Shown here one piece after another: positions 1-5,694 of a stretch of 6,162 nt of DNA. Made by a program: the position numbers and the translations under genes. Under the pieces are notes generated by a model that had not been told where the DNA came from, made no database searches, and saw nothing but the letters and a program-made list of their open reading frames with translations. Origin of the DNA: Methylophilaceae bacterium (GTDB lineage Bacteria > Pseudomonadota > Gammaproteobacteria > Burkholderiales > Methylophilaceae). Numbering within the stretch: the stretch's first letter is position 1; each line of letters starts with the position of its first letter. The stretch lies in NCBI GenBank assembly GCA_006844635.1, contig SPJO01000130.1, positions 1 through 6,162 on the forward strand. Direction: 5' to 3'.

Positions 1-321
1 GCTACTTGTACAGTTGGTACTGCAGGGACTGGCGCGATTAATACAGAACAAGCAGTCATTGACCAGTTAACCAAGTTTAGTAGTGCTAATGGTCAAACTT
101 GTGATGGTGCAGACCCCACAACACTACTAGGCCCATACCTACGTAAGGGCATCCCCGCAGAGCCTATTTCTAATAGTGCAACGATTGCTGTTGCGACAGC
201 TGGTACCCCTTTAGCACCATCAGCGGCAACAGGTGGCTGGGCTTATGATACGAAGACAGGGCAAATTGTTATGAATAGTAATGCGACTGACAGCAAAGGT
301 AACGCTTACTCAACACATTAG
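1..321 (+). CDS. Type IV major-type pilin / GspG-like pseudopilin, C-terminal part (5' end outside window)
   Basis: Frame 1 is open from the window edge to TAG at 319-321, giving 106 residues with no start, so the hydrophobic N-terminal helix lies upstream. The visible part is a pilin globular domain. It has a GPYLRKGIPAEPI stretch at about residues 49-61 and, near the end, a GGWAYDTKTGQIVMN stretch. The W-x-Y-x-x-x-T-G-x-I-x-x-N pattern is common in GspG-like and MSHA-type major pilins. Cysteines at partial residues 3 and 34 could form a disulfide. Its place immediately before a run of minor pilin genes fits a main filament subunit, as mshA precedes mshC and mshD in MSHA loci. It could instead be an abundant minor pilin; without the N-terminus the subtype is uncertain. 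The pilin assignment is firm, the major-subunit role is inferred. Confidence 0.8.
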   Translation, partial: ATCTVGTAGTGAINTEQAVIDQLTKFSSANGQTCDGADPTTLLGPYLRKGIPAEPISNSATIAVATAGTPLAPSAATGGWAYDTKTGQIVMNSNATDSKGNAYSTH

Positions 322-351
322 TATCACGCGTAGATTATCAGGGCGGCTGTG

Positions 352-921
352 ATGCATAAAAACATGACACGGGGATTTACCCTGATAGAACTGCTGATTG
401 TCGTTGTGCTATTAGGGGTTATTGCAACGGTATCGCTGCCCTCTTTTTCTGCTTACGATCAACAAAAAATCAATGTCGCGGCGACAGAAGCAGCGAATAT
501 TTTACGTTTAGCCATCAGCGAAGCCAGACGCACGCAAGGGTATGTACTGGTTGATGGTCAAAGTAAGCCGGGGCATCTTCAACTCTATTATTCCAATGCC
601 CTGGCAGAACAACCCCCAGCAGCAGGCACCAGCGCAGTGATGGACCCACTCACAAAAACAGCAATTGACCTTAATGTGATTGATGGCACTTTTTCTCAAG
701 GGGTTATCTTGTCGCCAGCATTCATCACTGGTGGAAGTCCATATCCTAGATTATTAATCGATGGTTCTAAGGCAACAGAGATGCACGTATTTGATGCAGC
801 CAATAACAATAAAGGTGTTTTGCAATCAGGTAGCGGTATTTCGCTGACATTAGGCGAACATCAACTACCTGTTTATCTGGATGAAAAAACGGGCTTGGTC
901 ACTTGGTATGGCCACTTTTAA
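352..921 (+). CDS. GspH/FimT/MshC-like minor prepilin
   Basis: A 189-residue minor prepilin. The class III leader is MHKNMTRG, followed by FTLIELLIVVVLLG, with cleavage expected between G and F and the conserved Glu at mature position 5. A long hydrophobic helix follows, then a stretch reading AATEAANILRLAISEARRTQG that is typical of the GspH/FimT/MshC group. The C-terminal domain is rich in beta-strand-like sequence and ends GLVTWYGHF. The start could be GTG at 349, ATG at 352 or ATG at 364. ATG 352 is preferred because a GGCGG stretch at 342-346 lies 5 bases upstream, whereas 364 has no purine-rich site. In family terms this subunit joins the tip-initiation complex of the pilus. It lies 30 bases after the upstream pilin gene and is followed closely by the PilV-like gene. 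Confidence 0.85.
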   Translation: MHKNMTRGFTLIELLIVVVLLGVIATVSLPSFSAYDQQKINVAATEAANILRLAISEARRTQGYVLVDGQSKPGHLQLYYSNALAEQPPAAGTSAVMDPLTKTAIDLNVIDGTFSQGVILSPAFITGGSPYPRLLIDGSKATEMHVFDAANNNKGVLQSGSGISLTLGEHQLPVYLDEKTGLVTWYGHF

Positions 922-928
922 GTCAGTC

Positions 929-1378
929 ATGCATCGTATTAACTCCAATCAAGCTGGTTTCTCTTATGTCGAGGTCTTGGTCTCTGTGGTATTGCTTGCC
1001 ATTTTGCTAGTGCCAGCATTGCAGGCGTTGAATACAGGTATTCTTAGCAATGAAAATAATTTGCTAGCAAGGCAACTTAACCTACGCAACAAGATGGAAG
1101 AAGTCCTTAGTAAAACACATCTCGTGCTGTTGACAGAAGCAGAATCAACCGGAAATTCGACGACTTCGATCAGTGCAGTTTTTTCTGATCCTAATGATGG
1201 TAGCGTGCCAGATCGGCGCTTAGTCAATCTTTACCGTTTTGACCCAGTGCATAACCACCATAAAACGAAACCAACCAAGGTTGGTGAACTACATGAAGAG
1301 GTCATCCATGTCAGTGTCTACTATGAAAGTGAAGGGACTGGTTCTGCGTTGGTGACCTTGGCTGGGGGGTGGTGGTAA
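929..1378 (+). CDS. PilV/MshD/GspI-like minor prepilin
   Basis: Chosen from ATG 929, this encodes 149 residues with leader MHRINSNQAG followed by FSYVEVLVSVVLLAILLVPA, a class III prepilin signal with Glu at mature position 5. The VEVLVSVVLLA form and the following ALQALNTG match the PilV/MshD/GspI group. A charged helix (about residues 38-60) then leads to a short globular domain ending in GGWW. Alternative starts in the same frame are ATG 908 (14-base overlap with the previous gene) and ATG 881 (41-base overlap). ATG 929 is preferred because it gives a leader of usual length and begins 7 bases after the previous stop; no start has a strong ribosome site. The stop is one base before the next gene's start. 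By family it is a tip-complex minor pilin. Confidence 0.8.
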   Translation: MHRINSNQAGFSYVEVLVSVVLLAILLVPALQALNTGILSNENNLLARQLNLRNKMEEVLSKTHLVLLTEAESTGNSTTSISAVFSDPNDGSVPDRRLVNLYRFDPVHNHHKTKPTKVGELHEEVIHVSVYYESEGTGSALVTLAGGWW

Positions 1379-1379
1379 A

Positions 1380-1904
1380 GTGAAATCGTCCTTACATGCA
1401 CAGCAAGGTTTGACACTGATTGAGCTGATGATTGCTATCGTTATTAGCGCCATCATCATGGCATCACTCAGTAACTTAATGAAACTTGGGCTTGATGCAC
1501 AAATAACGGTTCAAACACGGAGTGAATTAGCTTATCGAGGTCAATTGGCGATAGAGCGTATTAGCGATAGCATTCGCGCGACTGAGCCTAAAATATTAGT
1601 GGCAACCGGTGTGACAGATACAACAGGTGATTGGCTTGCGCCAGCTGGCTGTACGGGTAGCGCATGTTTGATGTTTTGTCGCAAAGCCACGACCAATGAG
1701 TTAATCGAAACGACGACCGCAGATACCGCATGCGCGGGGACCAATGTACTGTCAAACTTCGTTAGTTACTTTTCAGTATCACTGCCTAATAATACAGGGC
1801 CAGTCGATCATCCGTCTATTCTGATTACCTTGGAGTTAAATGATTACAGCACTAGTCATACACTTAGTTTATCTTCTGCTGTGCGATTGGGAGATGGCAC
1901 ATGA
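1380..1904 (+). CDS. PilW/MshO/GspJ-like minor prepilin
   Basis: A 174-residue prepilin starting at GTG 1380, directly after the previous stop. The leader MKSSLHAQQG is followed by LTLIELMIAIVISAIIMASL, with cleavage after G10 and Glu at mature position 5. After the helix, a segment around residues 49-66 (ELAYRGQLAIERISDSIR) is the kind of amphipathic region usual in PilW/MshO/GspJ proteins. Four cysteines at residues 91, 96, 100 and 118 lie close together in the globular domain and could form two disulfides, as would be possible for an exported domain. The ribosome site is a G-rich run upstream (1364-1375) rather than a standard GGAG. The end overlaps the next gene by four bases (ATGA at 1901-1904), which suggests coupled translation. 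By family it is a minor pilin of the tip complex. Confidence 0.85.
   Translation: MKSSLHAQQGLTLIELMIAIVISAIIMASLSNLMKLGLDAQITVQTRSELAYRGQLAIERISDSIRATEPKILVATGVTDTTGDWLAPAGCTGSACLMFCRKATTNELIETTTADTACAGTNVLSNFVSYFSVSLPNNTGPVDHPSILITLELNDYSTSHTLSLSSAVRLGDGT
1889..1893 (+). promoter_or_regulatory. Ribosome binding site of the PilX-like gene
   Basis: GGGAG lies 7 bases before ATG 1901, inside the end of the PilW-like gene. It supports ATG 1901 (or the adjacent ATG 1904) as the start and shows that the broken gene still has a proper initiation signal. Confidence 0.6.
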
Positions 1905-2362
1905 TGGCGTTATACACTAGCCGTGTAAAAGGCTTTACCCTGCTGTCTGTCGTGCTGGTGATGAGTGTGATTGCATCGATTGCATTTTTGTTAAACCGAG
2001 ATAATGGCATGAACATAAAGATAGTGAGTAGTCAGTCAGATATTAACCATGCGTATTATGCAGCAGAAGCGGGACTGCAAGCCGTTAACAGTAAGATACA
2101 GGCTGCAAGTTGTGGTGGGCTACATCCTACTATCACTAGCCCTGTTACGAATAACGATCTAGGTGGCGCCAGCTACTCTGCTTATGCGACCACTTCAACT
2201 GGTGATGTGGTCAACTTAGTTTCCGTCGGGACCTATAACGGCACTTCCATCACGCTGAAACATGATAGTGCCTATGTGTATGAAATCGGCACAAAAAGCT
2301 ATACGCTTGATAACGCGTCTGACACGATGATTGCACAGGGCAGCAACAATAATTACGGCGCT

Positions 2363-2371
2363 AGAGAGAGA
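2363..2371 (+). other. First frame break: (AG)4 tract in the PilX-like gene
   Basis: The sequence changes from frame 2 (NYGARE) to frame 1 (IEIENEGTYFQRLL) here. The tract is AGAGAGAG at 2363-2370 followed by A. Losing one AG unit, or gaining one base, restores NYGARE-IEIENEG without a stop. A short dinucleotide repeat is a place where slippage can occur, but four units is short for a dedicated switch. Confidence 0.6.
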
Positions 2372-2637
2372 TTGAAATTGAGAATGAAGGTACTTATTTT
2401 CAGCGCTTGTTATTTAAATTTGACTTGTCTATTTTTCCAGCAGGTAGCTGGCCTATTCAATCGACTTTTACCGCTTATTCACCAGACTTTAGTGGGTCAG
2501 CGCCTGTGGCGCTGAATCGGGTCACCAGTAGTTGGACGGAAACAGGCGTTAATTGGTTCACCAGAGATGGCGCTACCCCTTGGTTAACGCAAGGGGGAGA
2601 TTATCACCCTACACCAATCGCTGAGGTAGAATTTTCT

Positions 2638-2645
2638 AATTTTCT
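2638..2645 (+). other. Second frame break: T4 run in the PilX-like gene
   Basis: Frame 1 (AEVEFSNF) gives way to frame 3 (SGGGQYHAFDTT) around the TTTT run at 2640-2643. One additional T would give EFSNFSGGGQYHAF and continue the domain. Frame 3 is blocked by TAA at 2637-2639 just upstream, so the change must fall in this short stretch. Confidence 0.6.
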
Positions 2646-2867
2646 GGTGGTGGTCAATATCATGCGTTTGATACAACAGCAGCGACCATTGCTTGGATGA
2701 ATGGCGATTATCCAAACTATGGCTTTATCATGCGCTTAGTCAACGGCTTACTTGTGCCCGGTCAAGATTACCTCTATGCGACTAGCGACAATGCAACTGC
2801 TGCATACTGGCCGACATTAGCGATTCAATATTTACAGCCATGTGGGACCACTGGCCCAGGGGCATGA

Positions 2868-3022
2868 CAGCATCTAATGGCCTTAGTAAAGGTATCACTT
2901 AGCCACCACTTATGCGACTATCCGCATAGTTGAGAATAGCGGCAACAATCCCTTGTTAATCAACAAATAGTGAAAGCCATTCAGCGTTTATTATCAGGTT
3001 TAATCCATTATTTTAAATCTGC
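2868..3022 (+). other. Stretch between DNRLRE end and pilM-like gene, partly remnant coding
   Basis: After TGA 2865-2867, frame 2 reads MTASNGLSKGIT to TAG 2900-2902 and frame 1 reads ATTYATIRIVENSG onward to TAG 2968-2970. Both could be the gene's true C-terminus after two more same-sense shifts (G4 run at 2859-2862, and near 2898-2901). The part from 2971 to 3022 holds no gene. I see no convincing promoter, and no terminator hairpin followed by a T tract. Confidence 0.4.
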
Positions 3023-4144
3023 ATGTCATTTTCGCTAAAAAATATAAGCAAACCGATCGAAAGCTTGCTCCCGGGTCAAGGGGGTCGGTGTCATATTGGT
3101 TTGTATGTCGGTTACGACTTATTGAATCTCGTGCAGATGAAGCGAGAATCTGGGCGCACAAGCGTGAGGGCGATTGCTTCAATTCCATTTGAAGGTTCAA
3201 GAGAAGCGCTATTTCAACAACCAGAAAAGTTGAAACCGCTCATTAAGCAGGCATTTGCTAGTCAACCATTTAAAGGAAAAAAGGTCGTTTCATGCTTGCC
3301 CGCTGATTTAATCAAAATTATCACGGTGAGCTTTACTGCTTCTGATGATCAAACTGATGACGCATCCATTGCAGCAGAGTTACGTGAGCGCATCGGTGAT
3401 GAGCTCGACCAGATGGTCGTTGACTATATGTTAATGCGGCAAGCAGACAAAAGCTCAGATAAGCGCGAGGCAATCGTGGCACTATTACCGCGTGAGCAAG
3501 TCATTACTTACCTCGACTTTTTAACGAGTGCAGGCTTACAGGTAGAGGCCTTAGATATTGGTCCTTCGGCCTTACGAAACCTTGTTGTGAATGCAAGCAC
3601 CCAAAACACAGCAGACCCAGCAGAGCTACCTAATGTACTACTTGCAAACTTTGGGAAAAAGGCTAGCTTTATTAGCATGATTTGGGGTCGTCGTTTAATG
3701 TTAGACCGTGCGGTCGACTTCTCTGAAGATCGACTCTTCGAGCGCCTAGAGCAAGTGTTAGATATGCCAAAAGCACTCGCCACTAATTTACTATTAGAAA
3801 CGCATGTCAGCGAAGAGTCGGCAGAAATGAACAAAATGATGGCCGAAGTGCTCAGGCCAGAAGTGAATCAGCTACTCCAAGAGATTAATAAAACATTGGT
3901 CTATATGGCCTCAAAAACACGTGGCAAATCAGTTGATAAAGTTTATCTGATTGGCCATACCGCACATTATTCAATTATTCTAAATAGCTTGCGTGAGCAA
4001 TTAAAGATACCGGTAGAAATATTAGACCCGCTCGATATTTTTTCTGTCGAAACCAAAGGTTGGAAAGCTCCGAACTTAGGCAGAAAGTCTGGTATCGCAT
4101 TAGCAGCAGGTCTTAGCTTGAGAGGTGTCCCACTCTATGGTTGA
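3023..4144 (+). CDS. PilM-like (MshI-type) cytoplasmic actin-fold pilus assembly protein
   Basis: A 373-residue protein without signal peptide or membrane segment. Its layout follows the PilM actin-like fold: a first motif region near residues 25-37, a VVSCLPADLIKI segment at 88-99, a DIGPSALRNLV segment at 178-188 (where PilM proteins have a similar helix), a second motif near 204-215, a VYLIGHTAHYSIIL segment at 307-320 and a C-terminal GIALAAGLSLRG at 357-368. In PilM family members this fold binds ATP and the cytoplasmic tail of PilN. Here the usual GLDIG is GLYVG, the second DIG is NFG and the GG of the third motif is GH, so nucleotide binding may be reduced or lost. The start at 3023 is the first possible, since TAA 3014-3016 lies in frame upstream; no clear ribosome site precedes it. 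Length is near that of PilM (about 350). The next gene overlaps its end by 8 bases. Confidence 0.85.
   Translation: MSFSLKNISKPIESLLPGQGGRCHIGLYVGYDLLNLVQMKRESGRTSVRAIASIPFEGSREALFQQPEKLKPLIKQAFASQPFKGKKVVSCLPADLIKIITVSFTASDDQTDDASIAAELRERIGDELDQMVVDYMLMRQADKSSDKREAIVALLPREQVITYLDFLTSAGLQVEALDIGPSALRNLVVNASTQNTADPAELPNVLLANFGKKASFISMIWGRRLMLDRAVDFSEDRLFERLEQVLDMPKALATNLLLETHVSEESAEMNKMMAEVLRPEVNQLLQEINKTLVYMASKTRGKSVDKVYLIGHTAHYSIILNSLREQLKIPVEILDPLDIFSVETKGWKAPNLGRKSGIALAAGLSLRGVPLYG
4121..4125 (+). promoter_or_regulatory. Ribosome binding site of the pilN-like gene
   Basis: AGAGG lies 11 bases before ATG 4137, inside the end of the pilM-like gene. It favours ATG 4137 over GTG 4125, which it directly abuts. 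ATG 4146 would also be possible, but 4137 gives the short polar tail before the MNLIP motif. Confidence 0.45.
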
Positions 4145-4742
4145 TATGAATCTAATTCCTGATGATTATCAACAGGAACACTTAATCAAGAAAGCACTGA
4201 TTTACTTTACCGTGGCTTGCACGGTGGTCCTGCTTTGCCTAATCTCTGGCAAAGCTTTTTTCAGCTATTTTATATGGCGAGATACTGCAGACCTTGCACA
4301 TAAGGAGCAGATTTTACAAACTAAAAAAGCAAGTGCGGCCGAATCCCTTCGGAAGAAACAAATCGCTGAGCAAAAAATTGCCACGTTAAACGCCTTACGC
4401 GGTCATGAGCATGTTTCAATCTTTCTGAGTGCTATTGATCAGGCCCATACTGATGGCGTTTGGTTTAAACGCATTAACTATGTCCACCAACATGTGTATG
4501 ACACTGCAATCGCGACAACTAGCGAGTCAACAGTCAGTGGAACGCTCCATCGTGCCGTTGTAATGGGTCACGCCTTAAATCATTCTATGCTGGCAACATT
4601 TATGCGCCAATTAAATACGATTGAAGGCATGACGGATTTGCACCTTGTAAATACGGGTGCAAGCCTTTATGCCAACACACCCATCGTGGACTTTAACCTG
4701 AGTGTCAACATTAACGAGACAAACCAGAGGCAATCGATATGA
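4137..4742 (+). CDS. PilN-like bitopic inner-membrane pilus assembly protein
   Basis: A 201-residue protein beginning MVDMNLIPDDY. The short N-terminal NLIP motif is the one by which PilN proteins bind the PilM groove in the cytoplasm. A membrane helix follows at about residues 20-46 (ALIYFTVACTVVLLCLISGK and on). Then comes a charged, probably coiled-coil stretch at about 50-92 and a periplasmic C-terminal domain of about 100 residues, expected to have the ferredoxin-like fold of PilN. Length fits PilN (about 180-200). It overlaps the PilM-like gene by 8 bases and the PilO-like gene by 4 (ATGA at 4739-4742), so the three are likely made in a fixed ratio. By family it pairs with PilO in the inner membrane. 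An alternative start is GTG 4125 (205 residues). Confidence 0.85.
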   Translation: MVDMNLIPDDYQQEHLIKKALIYFTVACTVVLLCLISGKAFFSYFIWRDTADLAHKEQILQTKKASAAESLRKKQIAEQKIATLNALRGHEHVSIFLSAIDQAHTDGVWFKRINYVHQHVYDTAIATTSESTVSGTLHRAVVMGHALNHSMLATFMRQLNTIEGMTDLHLVNTGASLYANTPIVDFNLSVNINETNQRQSI

Positions 4743-5317
4743 ATAGGATTGTCCAATTTTTAGTTAAATTTGATGCACGCTTAGTCATGGGTGGAATGCT
4801 ACTGTTTGTCACTTTATTCGCCGTTGAAGGCTGGCAGCTTGTGCTTAAAAGAAGCTATCTAGATTATCAACAAACAATGACTGATAAAGCAACATTCCTT
4901 AAAACGGAAGCTCAGTTCGCGACTCAGATTAGTGGCATAGAAGAGAGCGTGCGCGCTGTTGAGCAGATGTATGCAACGTTAGATGCTGAATTTAAACAGC
5001 CTGCTTCTGATGATGAAACAACATCGGTCATAGAAGCACTAGACCGCTCGGCAAGTCAATATGGTGTGGCATTAGCGAGTGTTCAGCCAGAGGGAAAGAA
5101 AAGTATTTCACATTTTGATGCGCTTTCTTTTGATATCAGCGCAGTCGGAACTTATTTACAACTAAGCACATGGATGCTGAGCTTCACTCGCACGCTAGAT
5201 CAACATGTATCGATAACGGAGTTTGATATGAAGGCCGACAAGGAAAGCGAGCAAATTACGCTTTCCTTATCAATTGTACTCTATCGCCCTTCACAACTGA
5301 ATGAGGTCACTCAATGA
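4739..5317 (+). CDS. PilO-like (MshJ-type) inner-membrane pilus assembly protein
   Basis: A 192-residue protein with a short cytoplasmic tail (MNRIVQFLVKFDAR), one membrane helix at about 15-34 and a predicted coiled coil at about 40-85. The periplasmic domain after it contains SFDISAVGTYLQLSTWMLSF, a typical PilO/GspM pattern where a strand leads into a helix. The ribosome site is AGAGG at 4726-4730, 8 bases before the start, and the gene overlaps pilN-like by ATGA. It ends in another ATGA overlap with the pilP-like gene. In the family PilO and PilN form a heterodimer and hold the periplasmic PilP. The sequence divergence of this family makes the name depend partly on the gene order. Confidence 0.8.
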   Translation: MNRIVQFLVKFDARLVMGGMLLFVTLFAVEGWQLVLKRSYLDYQQTMTDKATFLKTEAQFATQISGIEESVRAVEQMYATLDAEFKQPASDDETTSVIEALDRSASQYGVALASVQPEGKKSISHFDALSFDISAVGTYLQLSTWMLSFTRTLDQHVSITEFDMKADKESEQITLSLSIVLYRPSQLNEVTQ

Positions 5318-5694
5318 TTAAGTTATGCATCAATTTATGGGCCTTATTAATGACGGCCAGCCTTTCCTCACCAGTTTTTGCTGAGGTCACGCTAAAACAC
5401 GACCCATTTGCACGACCTGTATTAGCAAAAGCCGCTTTAGAAAGTGACCAAACGGATATTACAGTGAATGACGATGGCCTATTTGATCCACAGCTCATTG
5501 CAGTGATGGTCGCCGGCAAACACTCCTTAATTAATATCAATGGCTACATTCTAAAAGTCGGTGAAGAAATCGATGGTCATCGTTTGGTCAATGTAAAAGA
5601 CCGTCAAGCAGTCTTCAAAAAAGGCCGTCAACGTATTGTGATTGATATGGATATGACGGTCGTACGCGAAAACAAAGAACGAGGTGAAAAATGA
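5314..5694 (+). CDS. PilP/MshK-like periplasmic alignment protein
   Basis: A 126-residue exported protein. The signal peptide runs to about residue 23 (hydrophobic LWALLMTASLSS, then PVFA before EVTLK), with signal peptidase I-type cleavage after A23. No lipobox Cys is seen at the cleavage site, whereas many PilP proteins are lipoproteins. The mature protein opens with the DPFARP motif at 30-35, shared by PilP, MshK and GspC relatives. It then has a small homology-region-type domain at about 58-118 with LIAVMVAGKHSLININGYIL followed by VGEEIDGHRLVNV and alternating strands. Length is short for PilP (about 170) and near MshK. The ribosome site is GAGG at 5303-5306. By family it ties PilN/PilO to the secretin, whose gene follows with a 4-base overlap. 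Confidence 0.8.
   Translation: MIKLCINLWALLMTASLSSPVFAEVTLKHDPFARPVLAKAALESDQTDITVNDDGLFDPQLIAVMVAGKHSLININGYILKVGEEIDGHRLVNVKDRQAVFKKGRQRIVIDMDMTVVRENKERGEK
5681..5685 (+). promoter_or_regulatory. Ribosome binding site of the secretin gene
   Basis: GAGGT at 5681-5685, 5 bases before ATG 5691, is a good Shine-Dalgarno sequence within the end of the pilP-like gene and fixes the secretin start. Confidence 0.55.

Larger units (their letters stand above)
2297..2843 (+). other. DNRLRE / CBM96-like domain encoded across three reading frames
   Basis: Pieced together, the blocks are: SYTLDNASDTMIAQGSNNNYG (frame 2); IEIENEGTYFQRLLFKFDLS, then FPAGSWPIQST, LNRVTSSWTETGVNW, TRDGATPW and GGDYHPTPIAEVEF (frame 1); GGGQYHAFDTTATIAWMNG, DYPNYGFIMRL and YWPTLAIQYLQPC (frame 3). 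This order (a D-x-x-I-x-x-x-x-x-x-NYG start, an LLFKFDLS block, a hRVTxSWTE block, then TRxGxTxW and a final PxLxIxY strand) is what I know from DNRLRE-domain proteins, a beta-sandwich related to carbohydrate-binding module CBM96. Recognition is by eye; a profile search of the three joined frames would settle it. Confidence 0.75.
1901..2970 (+). pseudogene. PilX/MshP-like modular minor pilin with C-terminal DNRLRE (CBM96-like) domain, frame broken
   Basis: The first part reads in frame 2: leader MMALYTSRVKG, then FTLLSVVLVMSVIASIAFLL, with Ser instead of Glu at mature position 5. AYYAAEAGLQAVN follows, a hallmark of PilX/MshP-type pilins, then a small pilin domain up to about residue 127. From about residue 133 the sequence becomes a DNRLRE domain that can only be read by changing frame: frame 2 to about 2370, frame 1 to about 2640, frame 3 to about 2860. 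If left uncorrected, frame 2 stops at 2513-2515 and gives 204 residues. All shifts are of the same sense and each could be repaired by one added base. The first two shifts are strongly supported by domain continuity. Two more (about 2859-2862 and about 2898-2901), which would carry the gene to TAG 2968-2970, are weaker; the strongly supported part ends at TGA 2865-2867. By family a tip pilin; an adhesin role is inferred. Confidence 0.75.

Noticed and set aside
1270..1285. Perfect inverted repeat ACCAACC-AA-GGTTGGT
   Set aside because: It lies inside the PilV-like coding region, has only a two-base spacer and no T tract, and has no second copy that I can see. Probably chance.
2407..2700. A 97-codon open frame beginning at TTG 2407, as a separate gene
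   Set aside because: It is the middle of the DNRLRE domain, continuous with sequence in other frames on both sides. The TTG has no ribosome site, and codons before it in the same frame (ENEGTYFQR) belong to the domain.
2363..2901. Programmed ribosomal frameshifting to explain the split PilX-like gene
   Set aside because: Several successive shifts would be needed, with no classical slippery heptamer plus downstream structure seen at the sites; mutation or sequence error is simpler.
2913..2931. Possible hairpin around ACTAT-CCGC-ATAGT as a terminator after the PilX-like gene
   Set aside because: Short, AT-rich stem with no following T run, and it may lie in remnant coding sequence.
2951..2967. 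TTGTT-AATC-AACAA palindrome as an operator or promoter element
   Set aside because: Five-base arms in AT-rich sequence are weak evidence, and I could not pair it with a credible -35/-10 arrangement before the pilM-like gene.
2970..3038. Small open frame from GTG 2970 (about 22 residues)
   Set aside because: No ribosome site, no recognisable motif, and it overlaps the start of the pilM-like gene.
3508..3834. Minus-strand open frame of about 108 codons inside the pilM-like gene
   Set aside because: It is antisense to a clearly recognisable protein, has no supporting motif and shows the low-complexity Ser/Arg/Lys content expected of an antisense reading.
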